Positions 25,541 through 34,147 of a DNA stretch of 47,022 nucleotides are shown in pieces (position 1 is the first letter of the stretch; every line of letters begins with the position of its first letter). The DNA is from Bifidobacterium breve (GTDB lineage: Bacteria; Actinomycetota; Thermoleophilia; Solirubrobacterales; Solirubrobacteraceae), in NCBI GenBank assembly GCA_945881845.1, contig CAMCVN010000016.1, forward strand, positions 1 to 47,022. The letters run 5' to 3'. The position numbers were made by a program, and so were the translations under genes. The notes beneath the pieces were generated by a model that saw only the letters and a program-made list of their open reading frames with translations, was not told where the DNA came from and searched no databases.

Positions 25541-26560
25541 TCAGCCCACGGGGCCAACGCCCATCGCGCTGCGCACCTCGCCAAGTGTGACGGCGGCAAT
25601 TTCACGCGCCTGCTCGGCTCCGCGCACGAGGATCTGCTCAAGCGCTGCTTCATCGCCGCGCATCTGCTCATAGCGCTCACGAACGGGCGCCAACATCTCG
25701 GCGACGGCATCGCTGACTGCGCCCTTGAGATCTCCGTAGCCACGCGCCTCGGCGAGCTCAGCGGCCGCCTCGTCGGGAGTAATCCCTTTGCAGGCGGCAA
25801 GAATGTCGAGCAGGTTGCTGACGCCCTGCTTGGCCGGATCGACTGCGATTCGCGGCGGGTCATCGGAATCGGTGACCGCCCGATTGAACTTGCGTTTGAT
25901 CATCTCCGGCTCGTCGAGCACGTAGATCGTGCCCTCCTCGGAGGCCGCCGTTGTTGACATCTTGGAACTGGGATCTTGCAGATCCATGATCCGTGCGCCG
26001 ACCCCAGGGATTCGGTGTTCAGGCGCTACGAGGATCTCCCCACCATCGGCGAAGCGGGCGTTGAAGCGCTCGGCGATGTCGCGCATCAGCTCGATGTGCT
26101 GGCGCTGATCTTCGCCGACCGGCACCTCGTCGCAGCGGTAGGCAAGCACGTCGGCGGCCTGTAGGACCGGATAGAAGAAGAGGCCAGCAGAGATCAGCTC
26201 GCGTTGAACCTCCGACTTCTCCTTGAACTGATGCATCCGGTTTAGGTCACCGTGCGCGGTAACTGACGAGAGCAGCCAGCAGAGCTCTGTCTGCTCCGGC
26301 ACGTCGGACTGGCGGAAGAGAATGCAACTCTCCGGGTCCAGCCCGGCGGCGATCAGCAGCGCGGTTGTGTCATAGGTCCGCTCGCGCAGCTCTACCGGGT
26401 CGTAGGCGACGGTGATCGCGTGCAGGTCGACGATGCAGAAGATCGCCAGTCCATCGCCTTGCGCGGCGCGCGCTTGGCCCTCGACGTATTGGCGGATCGC
26501 GCCGATGTAGTTGCCGAGGTGTTTGCGGCCGGTTGGCTGGATGCCGGAGAAGATGCGCAT
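25541..26560 (-). CDS. trpS: Tryptophanyl-tRNA synthetase
   Basis: TrpS charges tRNA-Trp. The class I HIGH-type motif is PTGRKHLGN at 9-17 and the KMSKS-type loop is SSKMSTT at 198-204. FFYPVLQAADVLAY and VPVGEDQRQHIEL are conserved substrate-site segments. At 339 residues it is full length. It is 46 nt after gcvH with no T-box. TAGCCT lies 8 nt upstream of the ATG and no Shine-Dalgarno is seen. Confidence 0.97.
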   Translation of the reverse strand: MRIFSGIQPTGRKHLGNYIGAIRQYVEGQARAAQGDGLAIFCIVDLHAITVAYDPVELRERTYDTTALLIAAGLDPESCILFRQSDVPEQTELCWLLSSVTAHGDLNRMHQFKEKSEVQRELISAGLFFYPVLQAADVLAYRCDEVPVGEDQRQHIELMRDIAERFNARFADGGEILVAPEHRIPGVGARIMDLQDPSSKMSTTAASEEGTIYVLDEPEMIKRKFNRAVTDSDDPPRIAVDPAKQGVSNLLDILAACKGITPDEAAAELAEARGYGDLKGAVSDAVAEMLAPVRERYEQMRGDEAALEQILVRGAEQAREIAAVTLGEVRSAMGVGPVG

Positions 26561-26568
26561 GTAGAGCG

Positions 26569-26574
26569 AGGCTA
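26569..26574 (-). promoter_or_regulatory. Candidate -10 box (TAGCCT) for trpS
   Basis: TAGCCT matches TAnnnT and is 8 nt from the trpS ATG, consistent with a leaderless transcript for trpS-MFS-scpA-scpB. Confidence 0.45.
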
Positions 26575-26606
26575 TCGTCGAAGCGGACGGTGTCGAGCTG
26601 CGCTCG

Positions 26607-26993
26607 TTAGGAGAGCGTCGCCTCGTAGGCGTCAGCGCTCAGCAGCAGGCCGCCGTCGCCAGCGTCGGAGAGGCGAATCTTCACCAGCCACCCCGCTCCG
26701 TACGGATCGGAGTTGATCAGTTCGGCGTCGGCTTCCAAGGCGCGGTTGATCTCAGTCACCTCACCACTGAGTGGCGCGATCAGCTCGCTGACCGCTTTCA
26801 GCGACTCGACCTCGCCGTAGGAATCGCCAGCCGCGACGCTGGCGCCAGCCTCGGGCGGGTCGAAGAAGACGACCTCGCCGAGCGCGTCCTGGGCGAACCA
26901 GCTAATTCCAAGCGTCGCCTGATCGCCGTCGATCAGCGCCCAGCCGTGTTCGCGGTGGTAGAGCAGCTCTGCCGGGTAGTTCCCTTCGGCCAT
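26607..26993 (-). CDS. gcvH: Glycine cleavage system H protein
   Basis: GcvH carries lipoate and shuttles the aminomethyl group in the glycine cleavage system. It has 128 residues. The lipoylation site is K66 in GEVESLKAVSELIAPLSGEV, and the N-terminal HREHGWA and ITQ-like region are present in variant form (TLGISWFAQDALGEV). No gcvT or gcvP is in the window, so it stands alone between ftsZ (13 nt) and trpS (46 nt). A TAGCGT box lies 10 nt upstream, overlapping the ftsZ stop region. Confidence 0.95.
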   Translation of the reverse strand: MAEGNYPAELLYHREHGWALIDGDQATLGISWFAQDALGEVVFFDPPEAGASVAAGDSYGEVESLKAVSELIAPLSGEVTEINRALEADAELINSDPYGAGWLVKIRLSDAGDGGLLLSADAYEATLS

Positions 26994-27003
26994 TACGACC
27001 GGA

Positions 27004-27009
27004 ACGCTA
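27004..27009 (-). promoter_or_regulatory. Possible -10 box (TAGCGT) for gcvH
   Basis: TAGCGT matches TAnnnT at 10 nt from the gcvH ATG, overlapping the ftsZ stop codon. The overlap with coding sequence lowers confidence. Confidence 0.3.
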
Positions 27010-28098
27010 CTTCAAGAAGGCTGGAATATCGAGATCGTCGTCGTCGATCTTCGTGTCGGCCGGTAGCGGCCGCGGTGAGCGGTCGCGGCGCGGTGCCCGC
27101 TCGCTTGCGTCTGCGCGCGCGGCGCGCGGACGGCTGCGCCCTGAAGCCTGGTCGAAGCCGGTCGCGATAACGGTCACGCGCACCTCTTCGCCCATCGACT
27201 CGTCGAGTACAGCGCCAAAGATGATGTTGGCGTTCTTGTCAGCGGCCGAGTGAACGATCTCTGCGGCGTCGTTGACTTCGAACAGGCCGAGCTCACTGCC
27301 GCCGGTGATGTTCAGCAGGATGCCGGTGGCGCCTTCGATCGTGTCCTCAAGCAGCGGGCTCTCGATCGCGGCCTTGGCGGCGTCGACTGCGCGCGTTTCG
27401 CCGGTCGATGCACCGATCCCCATCATTGCCGAGCCGGCATCGGACATCACGGTCCGCACGTCGGCGAAGTCGAGGTTGATTAGGCCTGGAATTGTGATCA
27501 GGTCGGTGATCCCCTGAACTCCCTGGCGGAGCACGTTGTCGGCTTCGCGGAATGCTTCGAGCACGGTCGTGCGCTTTTCAACCGTCGCGAGCAGACGCTC
27601 GTTCGGGATCACGATCAGCGTGTCTACAACTTCACGCAGGCGAGCAATGCCCTCGTCAGCGGCGCGCATCCGCTGCGCGCCTTCGAATTCGAATGGCCGG
27701 GTTACGACTCCGACGGTCAGTGCACCGATCTCAGCCTTCGAGATCTCAGCGATCACCGGCGCAGCTCCTGTCCCTGTACCGCCGCCTTCGCCAGCAGTGA
27801 CGAAGACCATGTCGGCGCCCTTGAGCGCCTCTTTGATGTCGTCGCGCGATTCGGCGGCTGCACCGAAGCCAACCTGGGGGTCGGCGCCAGCGCCGAGTCC
27901 ACGGGTCAATTCGTGACCGATGTTGAGCTTGATGTCCGCGTCGCAGGCATCGAGTGCTTGAGAGTCGGTGTTGGTCGCGATGAACTCGACACCGCGCAGG
28001 CCAGCGTCAACCATCCGGTTGACGGCATTGGTTCCTCCGCCGCCGACTCCGACGACCTTGATCACTGCGAGATAGCTACCGGCTTGATAGTCAGTCAT
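27007..28098 (-). CDS. ftsZ: Cell division GTPase FtsZ
   Basis: FtsZ is the tubulin-like protein of the division ring. The GTP loop GGGTGTG is at 105-111, and the T7 synergy segment NLDFAD at 208-213 supplies the catalytic Asp residues D210 and D213. An Arg/Pro-rich linker precedes the conserved C-terminal peptide DLDIPAFLK, which binds partner proteins. The ATG at 28098 gives 363 residues, normal length. It is separated from ftsQ by 204 nt of structured DNA and there is no ftsA. Downstream is gcvH, not the usual ylm/sepF genes. Confidence 0.97.
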   Translation of the reverse strand: MTDYQAGSYLAVIKVVGVGGGGTNAVNRMVDAGLRGVEFIATNTDSQALDACDADIKLNIGHELTRGLGAGADPQVGFGAAAESRDDIKEALKGADMVFVTAGEGGGTGTGAAPVIAEISKAEIGALTVGVVTRPFEFEGAQRMRAADEGIARLREVVDTLIVIPNERLLATVEKRTTVLEAFREADNVLRQGVQGITDLITIPGLINLDFADVRTVMSDAGSAMMGIGASTGETRAVDAAKAAIESPLLEDTIEGATGILLNITGGSELGLFEVNDAAEIVHSAADKNANIIFGAVLDESMGEEVRVTVIATGFDQASGRSRPRAARADASERAPRRDRSPRPLPADTKIDDDDLDIPAFLK

Positions 28099-28156
28099 GA
28101 GATCTTGTCCGACCCTCGATTTATTGTGGTTCCGTTTCGGCGTCAGTTTCTGCCGA

Positions 28157-28189
28157 CGAACGAACGCCACGGTGGCAGCGATTCGTTCG
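28157..28189. repeat. Nested inverted repeat in the ftsZ leader
   Basis: Arms CGAACGAA (28157-28164) and TTCGTTCG (28182-28189) are perfect complements. Inside them GCCAC and GTGGC (28166-28170, 28172-28176) form a second palindrome. It lies about 60 nt upstream of the ftsZ ATG and could be an operator or a stem-loop in the ftsZ mRNA leader. Confidence 0.5.
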
Positions 28190-28235
28190 CTTGTCAACGA
28201 CAGTCTAGGAAAGCAAGGCCTCTTGCAAGGCAAAT

Positions 28236-28256
28236 CCCTCAAGTTCGGGTTGAGGG
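28236..28256 (-). terminator. Terminator- or attenuator-like hairpin after ftsQ
   Basis: CCCTCAA (28236-28242) and TTGAGGG (28250-28256) form a perfect 7-bp stem with a 7-nt loop, flanked by AAA and TTT. It begins about 47 nt after the ftsQ stop. The T-tract is short, so it is a weak intrinsic terminator at best and could instead be an attenuator limiting read-through to ftsZ. Confidence 0.4.
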
Positions 28257-28302
28257 TTTAGCCCGAAATAACCCTTACCTTCTACTTTAGAGTCGGCTTT
28301 GA

Positions 28303-29088
28303 TCATTCTGGTGCGGTTGGGGCGGAATCTGTCGTTGTCAACATCCCCGAGGCTGGACGTTCGGGAATCGAGACGTCGATGTAACCCGCGCCGGCAGCTT
28401 GGGGGTCTCGCAGCACACGCTCTGCCGCGAGCCACTTGGCAGCAAGGCGTTTGCCGTCGCCAAAGCGCAATTGCGGACCTGCGCGGAGCGCGACGATTAG
28501 CCCTTCGGCGCCGGCCGTCACCTCTGTGACCTCGCCGCGCAGACGCTTCGGCGCCAGCGCCATCAGGTTGACCTCCGACGCGATCGTCGGATCAACGACG
28601 CGCGTGCCGCGCACGACGCTCGAAACCGCGATCACGGGAAGTCCGCTGCTCGGAATGCCGGTCAATACAACACCGTCGGCTGCTACGGCAACGGCTCCCC
28701 CAGCCCCGACCAACGCCGCGACCGGCTGGCGCTCGTGAACAATGATCGTCATCCCGTGGGGAAAGTTCGTCTTCACGCTGATGCTCTTCACGAGCGGGAA
28801 GCGTGCGACAGAGTCGTTCAGCGCGCCGTGGTCGACGTTCAAGGTTGTCATCTGCTGAGCGCTGCCGGTAAGGCTCGAACGGACAGCCGGCGCGCCAAGG
28901 CCGCTGGCACCGGTCACGGTCACGGTCTCAACCGCGACGAGCGACGAGTCTCGCAGCCAAACCCAACCACCGAGCAGCAACGCAATCGCCACCAAGACGG
29001 AGACGACAATCGTCAACGACGGCCTGCGCAGTCGCGGCATCGCGCTCAATCGGGGTGCGCGCGGCAGCGCGGTCGGCCAGCTGGGCAT
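28303..29088 (-). CDS. ftsQ: Cell division protein FtsQ/DivIB
   Basis: FtsQ is a bitopic divisome protein. A basic cytoplasmic N-terminus is followed by a membrane segment (TIVVSVLVAIALLLGGWVWL), a POTRA domain around VETVTVTGASGLGAPAV, and the FtsQ beta domain with FPHGMTIIVHERQPVA. I chose ATG at 29088 (261 residues), which has AAGG nearby. A TTG at 29145 overlapping the murC end would add 19 residues and cannot be excluded. Its position after murC and before ftsZ is the standard dcw order. Confidence 0.88.
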   Translation of the reverse strand: MPSWPTALPRAPRLSAMPRLRRPSLTIVVSVLVAIALLLGGWVWLRDSSLVAVETVTVTGASGLGAPAVRSSLTGSAQQMTTLNVDHGALNDSVARFPLVKSISVKTNFPHGMTIIVHERQPVAALVGAGGAVAVAADGVVLTGIPSSGLPVIAVSSVVRGTRVVDPTIASEVNLMALAPKRLRGEVTEVTAGAEGLIVALRAGPQLRFGDGKRLAAKWLAAERVLRDPQAAGAGYIDVSIPERPASGMLTTTDSAPTAPE

Positions 29089-29125
29089 CAGGCCTTTTTT
29101 CGCGCGCGAGCGGTGCTCTCCTGCT

Positions 29126-30472
29126 TTATTGGCTGCTCGACTCAACGGCGAGATCTTCGCCGAGTGTGCGGACGTCGCCCGCGCCGAGGATCAGGCAGGT
29201 ATCACCGGCCCGCAAGCGCGCGTCGAGCTGCGTTCGCGCGTCTCTGAAATCGGGGAGCCAAAGCACCTCCTTGCCACTGGCAGCGTCGGCTGCAGCGGCA
29301 GCGATCAAACGGCCATCTACTCCGGGGAAGTCGTCTTGCTGCTCGCGCGCCTTGTAGACATCAACGACACAGATGACGTCGGCTGCGGCCAGCGCGCGGC
29401 CGAACTCGGGCGCCAGTCGCTCGGTGCGCGAGAAGAGATGCGGCTGGAAGACAGCGATCACGCGACCTGTTTCCAGCGTCCGCGCAGCCGCGATAGTCGC
29501 CGCAACCTCGGTCGGGTGATGCGCGTAGTCGTCGATGATCAAAGCCCCCGATTTGCTTCGGCCGAGCTCCTCAAAGCGGCGGCCGGCGCCCGAGAATCTG
29601 CCGATCGCGGCTGCGGCTTCGCTCGCCGCAACGCCGGTCAGCAGCGCCGCTTCGAGCGCCGCGACGGCATTCGCGGCATTGTGCGCGCCCGCAACGTTGA
29701 GCGTTACCTGTTCGCCGCGCCACTCAAAAGTCGACCCGCCAGGGCGCAGCTGCAAGGAATCGACGGAGAACGCGATTACAGGCAGATCGCCGCGGAGTTC
29801 GAGCAGTTCAGGGAGATCGGCGATAACCGCCTGCGCGGGCTTGCTGAGGAAGCTGCGGAAGACCTCGCGCAGCTCGGAGAGCGAGCCGTAGTTGGCGTGA
29901 TGGTCGAGCTCGACGTTGGTCACGACGGCGACCTCTACGTTGAGCGAAAGCATCGAACGGTCCGATTCGTCGGCTTCGACGACCAGCCATTCACCGCTGC
30001 CCCAGGCGGCGTTGCGGCCGGTGCTTCGCAGCTCGCCGCCAATTAGATAACCGGGGTCGAGGCCGCACTCGATCAGGATCTGCGCCGCCATGCTCGTTGT
30101 CGTCGTCTTTCCGTGCGCACCGGCGACGGCGATCGTGCGGCGCAGCGCCGTCAGCTCGGACAACAGTTCGGCCCGCTCCATCACGCGCAACCCGCGCGCG
30201 CGGGCCGCGACGAGCTCGGGATTGTCGTCGGGAACTGCGCTTGAGCGAACGACTTCGAGCTGCTCGGCCGCGGGCAGATTGGCCGCGTCGTGGCCCGCGC
30301 GCGCGTCTATTCCCTGCGCGCGCAGCCCTTCAAGATTCGCCGACTCCGCTGCGTCGCTGCCGCTGACCGTCGCGCCAAGTTCGGCCGCGACGCTCGCCCA
30401 GCCGCTCATTCCAGCACCGCCGACTCCAACAAAGTGCAGTTGGCGCGAGCTCCAGTCTGCCGCCCCGCTCAT
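29126..30472 (-). CDS. murC: UDP-N-acetylmuramate--L-alanine ligase
   Basis: MurC adds L-Ala to UDP-MurNAc. The N-terminal UDP-binding loop is VGVGGAGMSG at 15-24. The ATP loop is GAHGKTTTT at 118-126, and DDYAHHPTEV in the C-terminal part is characteristic of MurC and Mpl. At 448 residues it is normal length, and the context in the dcw cluster supports MurC. The start overlaps the murG stop as ATGA. Confidence 0.96.
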   Translation of the reverse strand: MSGAADWSSRQLHFVGVGGAGMSGWASVAAELGATVSGSDAAESANLEGLRAQGIDARAGHDAANLPAAEQLEVVRSSAVPDDNPELVAARARGLRVMERAELLSELTALRRTIAVAGAHGKTTTTSMAAQILIECGLDPGYLIGGELRSTGRNAAWGSGEWLVVEADESDRSMLSLNVEVAVVTNVELDHHANYGSLSELREVFRSFLSKPAQAVIADLPELLELRGDLPVIAFSVDSLQLRPGGSTFEWRGEQVTLNVAGAHNAANAVAALEAALLTGVAASEAAAAIGRFSGAGRRFEELGRSKSGALIIDDYAHHPTEVAATIAAARTLETGRVIAVFQPHLFSRTERLAPEFGRALAAADVICVVDVYKAREQQDDFPGVDGRLIAAAAADAASGKEVLWLPDFRDARTQLDARLRAGDTCLILGAGDVRTLGEDLAVESSSQ

Positions 30473-31530
30473 CGGCCGCCACCGGCCGCTTGTAGCTCGC
30501 CCGCTACGAGCGCAGTCGCGTCGAGACGGGCAATCGACGCTGAGGCGCGCGCCATCGCTGCAAGCAGCTCTGGGTTACCGAGCAGCCGTTCAACTTCGCT
30601 CGATAGTCGCTCGGCGGTGAGCTGCTCGTCGGCGAGAATCGTCGCCGCGCCAGCTTGCTCCATCCAGCGGGCGTTGCCGGCCTGATGGTCGGCGGCGGCG
30701 TGCGGGTACGGAACCAAGATCGCTGGGCGCCCAGCAGCGGCAATTTCAAAGACCGACCCACCTGAGCGCGAGACGACTAAGTCAGCAGCGACAAGAGCCT
30801 CGGAGAAAGAGTCGATATATCCAAACAGTTGGTAGTTAGCCCCGCGCGGCCGAGCCGTAAGGCTCGCTAGGTCGCGCTCGCCAGCGGCGTGGATTACGAC
30901 CAGATCGCTGTTCGCTCCGAACGCTTCAATTGCCGCCTCGTTAATCGAACGCGCGCCGAGCGATCCACCGACGACTACGACCACACGGTCATCGGCGCTT
31001 AGCCCAAAGCGAGCGCGCGCCGCGCCGCCGTCATTTACCTGCGGCGGGATCGGCCGCCCCGTGACCAGGTAGCGCTGCCCCGAACGCCCCGCGAGGTCGA
31101 ACGCGAGGCAGACCCGGCGGGCGAACGGCGCCAACAGGCGGTTCGTCAGCCCAAGGTGCGAATCGGCTTCTGTGAGAATTAGCGGGATGCGCCGCAGCAC
31201 GGCGGCAGCACCGACCGGCCCTGCCACGTAGCCTCCGCCAGCCAGCACCGCCGCCGGGCGCATCTGGCCGATCATCTTCCAAGCAGTGAAGGTGGCGGCA
31301 ATCGACTTCGCTACCGCACGCAGTGCCCGCAGCGGGTTGCTGCGATCGAGCCCTTCGACCTCAATGCGCTCGAATTCAAAGCCAGCTCGCGGAACCAACT
31401 CGGCCTCGGCACGGTCACTTCCGATGAAGATTACGCGCGCTCCGTCAGTGCGAAGCGCGTCGGCGACCGCGAGCGCTGGCACTACGTGGCCGGCGGTGCC
31501 GCCGGCTGCGATCAGGTAGGTCGTCTTCAT
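30469..31530 (-). CDS. murG: UDP-N-acetylglucosamine--N-acetylmuramyl-(pentapeptide) pyrophosphoryl-undecaprenol GlcNAc transferase
   Basis: MurG converts lipid I to lipid II on the inner face of the membrane. It has GGTAGHVVPALAVADAL near the start and GGSLGARSIN in the second domain; SRSGGSVFEIAAAGRPAILVP is the UDP-GlcNAc site. I chose ATG at 31530 because the conserved GGTAGH is only nine residues in and GAGGA lies about 6 nt upstream. It gives 353 residues. This start lies 86 nt inside the 3' end of ftsW. The stop overlaps murC (ATGA). Confidence 0.95.
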   Translation of the reverse strand: MKTTYLIAAGGTAGHVVPALAVADALRTDGARVIFIGSDRAEAELVPRAGFEFERIEVEGLDRSNPLRALRAVAKSIAATFTAWKMIGQMRPAAVLAGGGYVAGPVGAAAVLRRIPLILTEADSHLGLTNRLLAPFARRVCLAFDLAGRSGQRYLVTGRPIPPQVNDGGAARARFGLSADDRVVVVVGGSLGARSINEAAIEAFGANSDLVVIHAAGERDLASLTARPRGANYQLFGYIDSFSEALVAADLVVSRSGGSVFEIAAAGRPAILVPYPHAAADHQAGNARWMEQAGAATILADEQLTAERLSSEVERLLGNPELLAAMARASASIARLDATALVAGELQAAGGGR

Positions 31531-32728
31531 AGTCGTCCTCAGATCGTTGCGCATCGGGCTCGGCCGTGACCGCCCGCGCGTTCGCGGTGCCGCCTCGGGC
31601 GATGTTCAGCAGCAGTCCAACCGCTATCAGCAGCGTCACGAGACTGGTTGAGCCGTAGGAGAGGAATGGCAGCGGCACTCCCGTCAGCGGCGCAATTCCG
31701 AGCACTGCAAAGAGGTTCAGCAGCGCCTGGCAGAGGATCAACGATGTCAGCCCCGCTGCAAGCAGCTTGGCGTAGCGACCACTCGCTGACTGAGCGATCC
31801 GCAGCCCGGCCCAAGCAACCAGTGCGTAAAGCAGCAGCAGACCGCAGAGGCCGATCACGCCAAGTTCCTCGCCGATGATCGCGAGAATGAAATCGGTGTG
31901 GGCTTCCGGCAGGTAGAAGATCTTCTGAACCGATTCGCCGAGGCCACGCCCGAAGATCCCGCCTGAACCGATCGCGATCTGCCCTTGTACTGCTTGGAAG
32001 CCGATGTCGCTGGCGTGATCCCACGGGTTGAGGAAAGAGGTAAGCCGCGCACGCCGGTAAGGCGCACTGAGCGAGTAGAGCAGCACCAGGACAGCGCCAA
32101 CTCCGGCGTAACCAGCGAGCCAACGAAGCCTGATGCCGGCAGCAACCAACATCGCTGCGCAGGTGAAGGCGACGACGAGCGCGGTTCCGAGATCGGGCTG
32201 TGTGACGACTAGGAGAATCGCCCCGCCGACAACTAGCGCGAGCGGCAAGAGCTCGCCGGAGCGAGTGAAGCCGCGCGGCCGATCGGCGAGGAATCGAGCC
32301 GTGTAGAGGACCAAAGCCAACTTCGCGAGCTCGCTCGGTTGGAACTGCAGCACGCCAAAGCCAAGCCAGCGGCGGGCGCCGTTAACTGAGACGCCGATGC
32401 CTGGAATCTTCGTAAGGAGGAGAAGGATGAAGGCGACCGCCAGTAGCGGGGCCGTCAACGCCAGCAGCTTCTTTAGCGGGAAGCGGCTCGCGATGTTCAA
32501 GCCGATGAAGCCGAGCGCCGCGAAAGCTAGGTAGCGGACCAGTAGCCCGGTCCCGTCGCCGCGCCCTGCGACGACCGAGGTCGCCGACGATGCGCTGTAG
32601 ACCATCACGGCGCCGAAAGCGACTAGGCAGAAGACGGCGGTGAGGAGAACGTCCTCCTCGATTGGCCGAGCACGCGCGCTTGCACGAGCGGCAGGCGGAT
32701 TCTGCGTAGCTGCGCTCGCTCGGGCCAT
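31445..32728 (-). CDS. ftsW: Lipid II polymerase FtsW (SEDS family)
   Basis: FtsW is the divisome SEDS glycosyltransferase that works with FtsI. It has about ten membrane segments. Motifs are NGARRWLGFGVLQFQPSE, VTQPDLGTALV and the long loop NPWDHASDIGFQAVQGQIAI, ending with GLGESVQKIFYLPEAHTDFI and PFLSYGSTSLV. The ATG at 32728 gives 427 residues. The C-terminal tail is highly basic (RSRRHRRPRSASARGRRRA), and its last 28 codons lie in the part overlapping murG. Confidence 0.95.
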   Translation of the reverse strand: MARASAATQNPPAARASARARPIEEDVLLTAVFCLVAFGAVMVYSASSATSVVAGRGDGTGLLVRYLAFAALGFIGLNIASRFPLKKLLALTAPLLAVAFILLLLTKIPGIGVSVNGARRWLGFGVLQFQPSELAKLALVLYTARFLADRPRGFTRSGELLPLALVVGGAILLVVTQPDLGTALVVAFTCAAMLVAAGIRLRWLAGYAGVGAVLVLLYSLSAPYRRARLTSFLNPWDHASDIGFQAVQGQIAIGSGGIFGRGLGESVQKIFYLPEAHTDFILAIIGEELGVIGLCGLLLLYALVAWAGLRIAQSASGRYAKLLAAGLTSLILCQALLNLFAVLGIAPLTGVPLPFLSYGSTSLVTLLIAVGLLLNIARGGTANARAVTAEPDAQRSEDDYEDDLPDRSRRHRRPRSASARGRRRASH

Positions 32729-32774
32729 TCTGACTCTTCTTCGGCCCGAACCTTGAAACTCCTTCCAAGCAACT

Positions 32775-34124
32775 TCAAGTTCCCAAAAAGCCCGGTAAAG
32801 CTTGAACAATTTGGCGAAATTCGTCGCCGCGCTGTTCGAACCCGCCGGGGAACTGATCGAAGCTCGCGCAGGCCGGCGAAAGCAGCACAACCTCGCCTCC
32901 TTCAGCGGCCGCTGCGGCCGCCGCAATCGCCGCTTCGAGGCTCTCGCAACGACTGCATTCGACTAGCCCGTCAAAGGCCGCTGCGACCAGCCCTGCGTCT
33001 TCGCCGATCAGGAACGCAGCCCGGACGCTCGCTGCCGCAGCCTCAGCGAGAGTGAGGAACTCTTGCCCCTTGGCCTGGCCCCCGGCAATCAGCAGGACCG
33101 GCTGCTGGAAGGCGGCAAGAGCGGCGACCGCGGAGGCCACATTTGTCGCTTTTGAATCATTAACCCAGAGCACCCCACCGCTGCTGCCAATCTCCTCGAG
33201 GCGATGCTCAACGCCGGCAAACGAACGCAGCCCGCTCGCAACCGCCTCAGCTTCGATCCCGGCGCTGAGCGCGGCAGCGGCAGCGCAGAGCGCATTCTCA
33301 AGGTTGTGGGCACCGCGAAGCCGCACTTCGCTGGCCGCTAGTAGCGCCGTCCCACGCCAGCAGATCAGCCCGTCACGGAGCTCGACATCGGCCTCGGTCG
33401 CCGCGTCAACGCTAATCCTCACGCGACGCCCATCACCGCCTGCGAGCGCGAGCATCGCCTCTGATCCAATCGCCGTGTCGTCGGCTCCCTGAAACGCGAA
33501 CAGTTCGAGCTTTGCGCGGCGGTAGGCGTCAAAGTCGCCGTGGCGATCGAGATGGTCGGGCTCAATATTGAGCAAGACCGCCAGCTCCGGTGCGAACGCA
33601 ACCGAGTCCTCGAGCTGAAACGAGCTCGCCTCGCAGATCACGGTCGTCTCGGGCCCGATTGTGCCGACGAGCGAGCTGACTGCCGTCCCGACGTTGCCTG
33701 CGACAGCGACAGGCCGGCCTGCGGCGCGCCAGATCTCCCCCAGCAGCTCGACCGTCGTCGTCTTGCCGTTGGTGCCGGTGACGGCGACAAATGGCGACTC
33801 CAACATCCTCCAGCCGAGCTCTAGCTCGCTGTAGATCGGGATACCGGCAGCGCGCGCGGCAACTAGGACGGCAGCCTCATTCGGCACACCGGGGCTCCGA
33901 ACAACCGCGCGGGCGCGCTCAAGCTCCTCTACCCCGTCGCTTGCGGTCGAAATCTCGATCCCTTCGTGACGCAGCGCCTCGGCCTGAGACGGCTCGCCGC
34001 TATCGACGCCGATCACCGGCTCGCCGCGCGCCCAAAGCGCGCGGGCGCAGGCGGCGCCGGAGCGCTCAAGGCCAACTACTAGCCACGGGCCGGGCGGAAT
34101 TGGGGGGCGACGCTCTACTGCCAT
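32775..34124 (-). CDS. murD: UDP-N-acetylmuramoyl-L-alanine--D-glutamate ligase
   Basis: MurD adds D-Glu to UDP-MurNAc-L-Ala. The N-terminal domain begins WLVVGLERSGAACARAL. The ATP loop is VTGTNGKTTT at 115-124, and HRLEEIG followed by WVNDSKATN is the typical MurD segment. LSPACASFDQFPGGFEQRGDEF near the C-terminus is diagnostic. At 449 residues it is full length. TATCGT lies 7 nt before the ATG and no Shine-Dalgarno is visible, suggesting an internal dcw promoter. It lies 23 nt after mraY. Confidence 0.96.
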   Translation of the reverse strand: MAVERRPPIPPGPWLVVGLERSGAACARALWARGEPVIGVDSGEPSQAEALRHEGIEISTASDGVEELERARAVVRSPGVPNEAAVLVAARAAGIPIYSELELGWRMLESPFVAVTGTNGKTTTVELLGEIWRAAGRPVAVAGNVGTAVSSLVGTIGPETTVICEASSFQLEDSVAFAPELAVLLNIEPDHLDRHGDFDAYRRAKLELFAFQGADDTAIGSEAMLALAGGDGRRVRISVDAATEADVELRDGLICWRGTALLAASEVRLRGAHNLENALCAAAAALSAGIEAEAVASGLRSFAGVEHRLEEIGSSGGVLWVNDSKATNVASAVAALAAFQQPVLLIAGGQAKGQEFLTLAEAAAASVRAAFLIGEDAGLVAAAFDGLVECSRCESLEAAIAAAAAAAEGGEVVLLSPACASFDQFPGGFEQRGDEFRQIVQALPGFLGT

Positions 34125-34131
34125 GGCGCCA

Positions 34132-34137
34132 ACGATA
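34132..34137 (-). promoter_or_regulatory. Candidate -10 box (TATCGT) for murD
   Basis: TATCGT matches TAnnnT and is 7 nt from the murD ATG in the short mraY-murD gap, pointing to an internal leaderless promoter. Confidence 0.5.
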
Positions 34138-34147
34138 CGCCGCGCCT

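Larger units (their letters stand above)
28099..28302 (-). promoter_or_regulatory. ftsQ-ftsZ intergenic region: likely ftsZ promoter and leader
   Basis: This 204-nt gap is one of the two longest in the window. Read toward ftsZ it holds a 7-bp stem with 7-nt loop (28236-28256), then a possible promoter with TAGACT at 28202-28207 and a TTGCAA 15 nt upstream of it, then a TTGACA at 28192-28197, then a nested inverted repeat at 28157-28189. Which element is the real promoter cannot be decided by reading. The space is consistent with ftsZ having its own regulated transcript. Confidence 0.5.
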
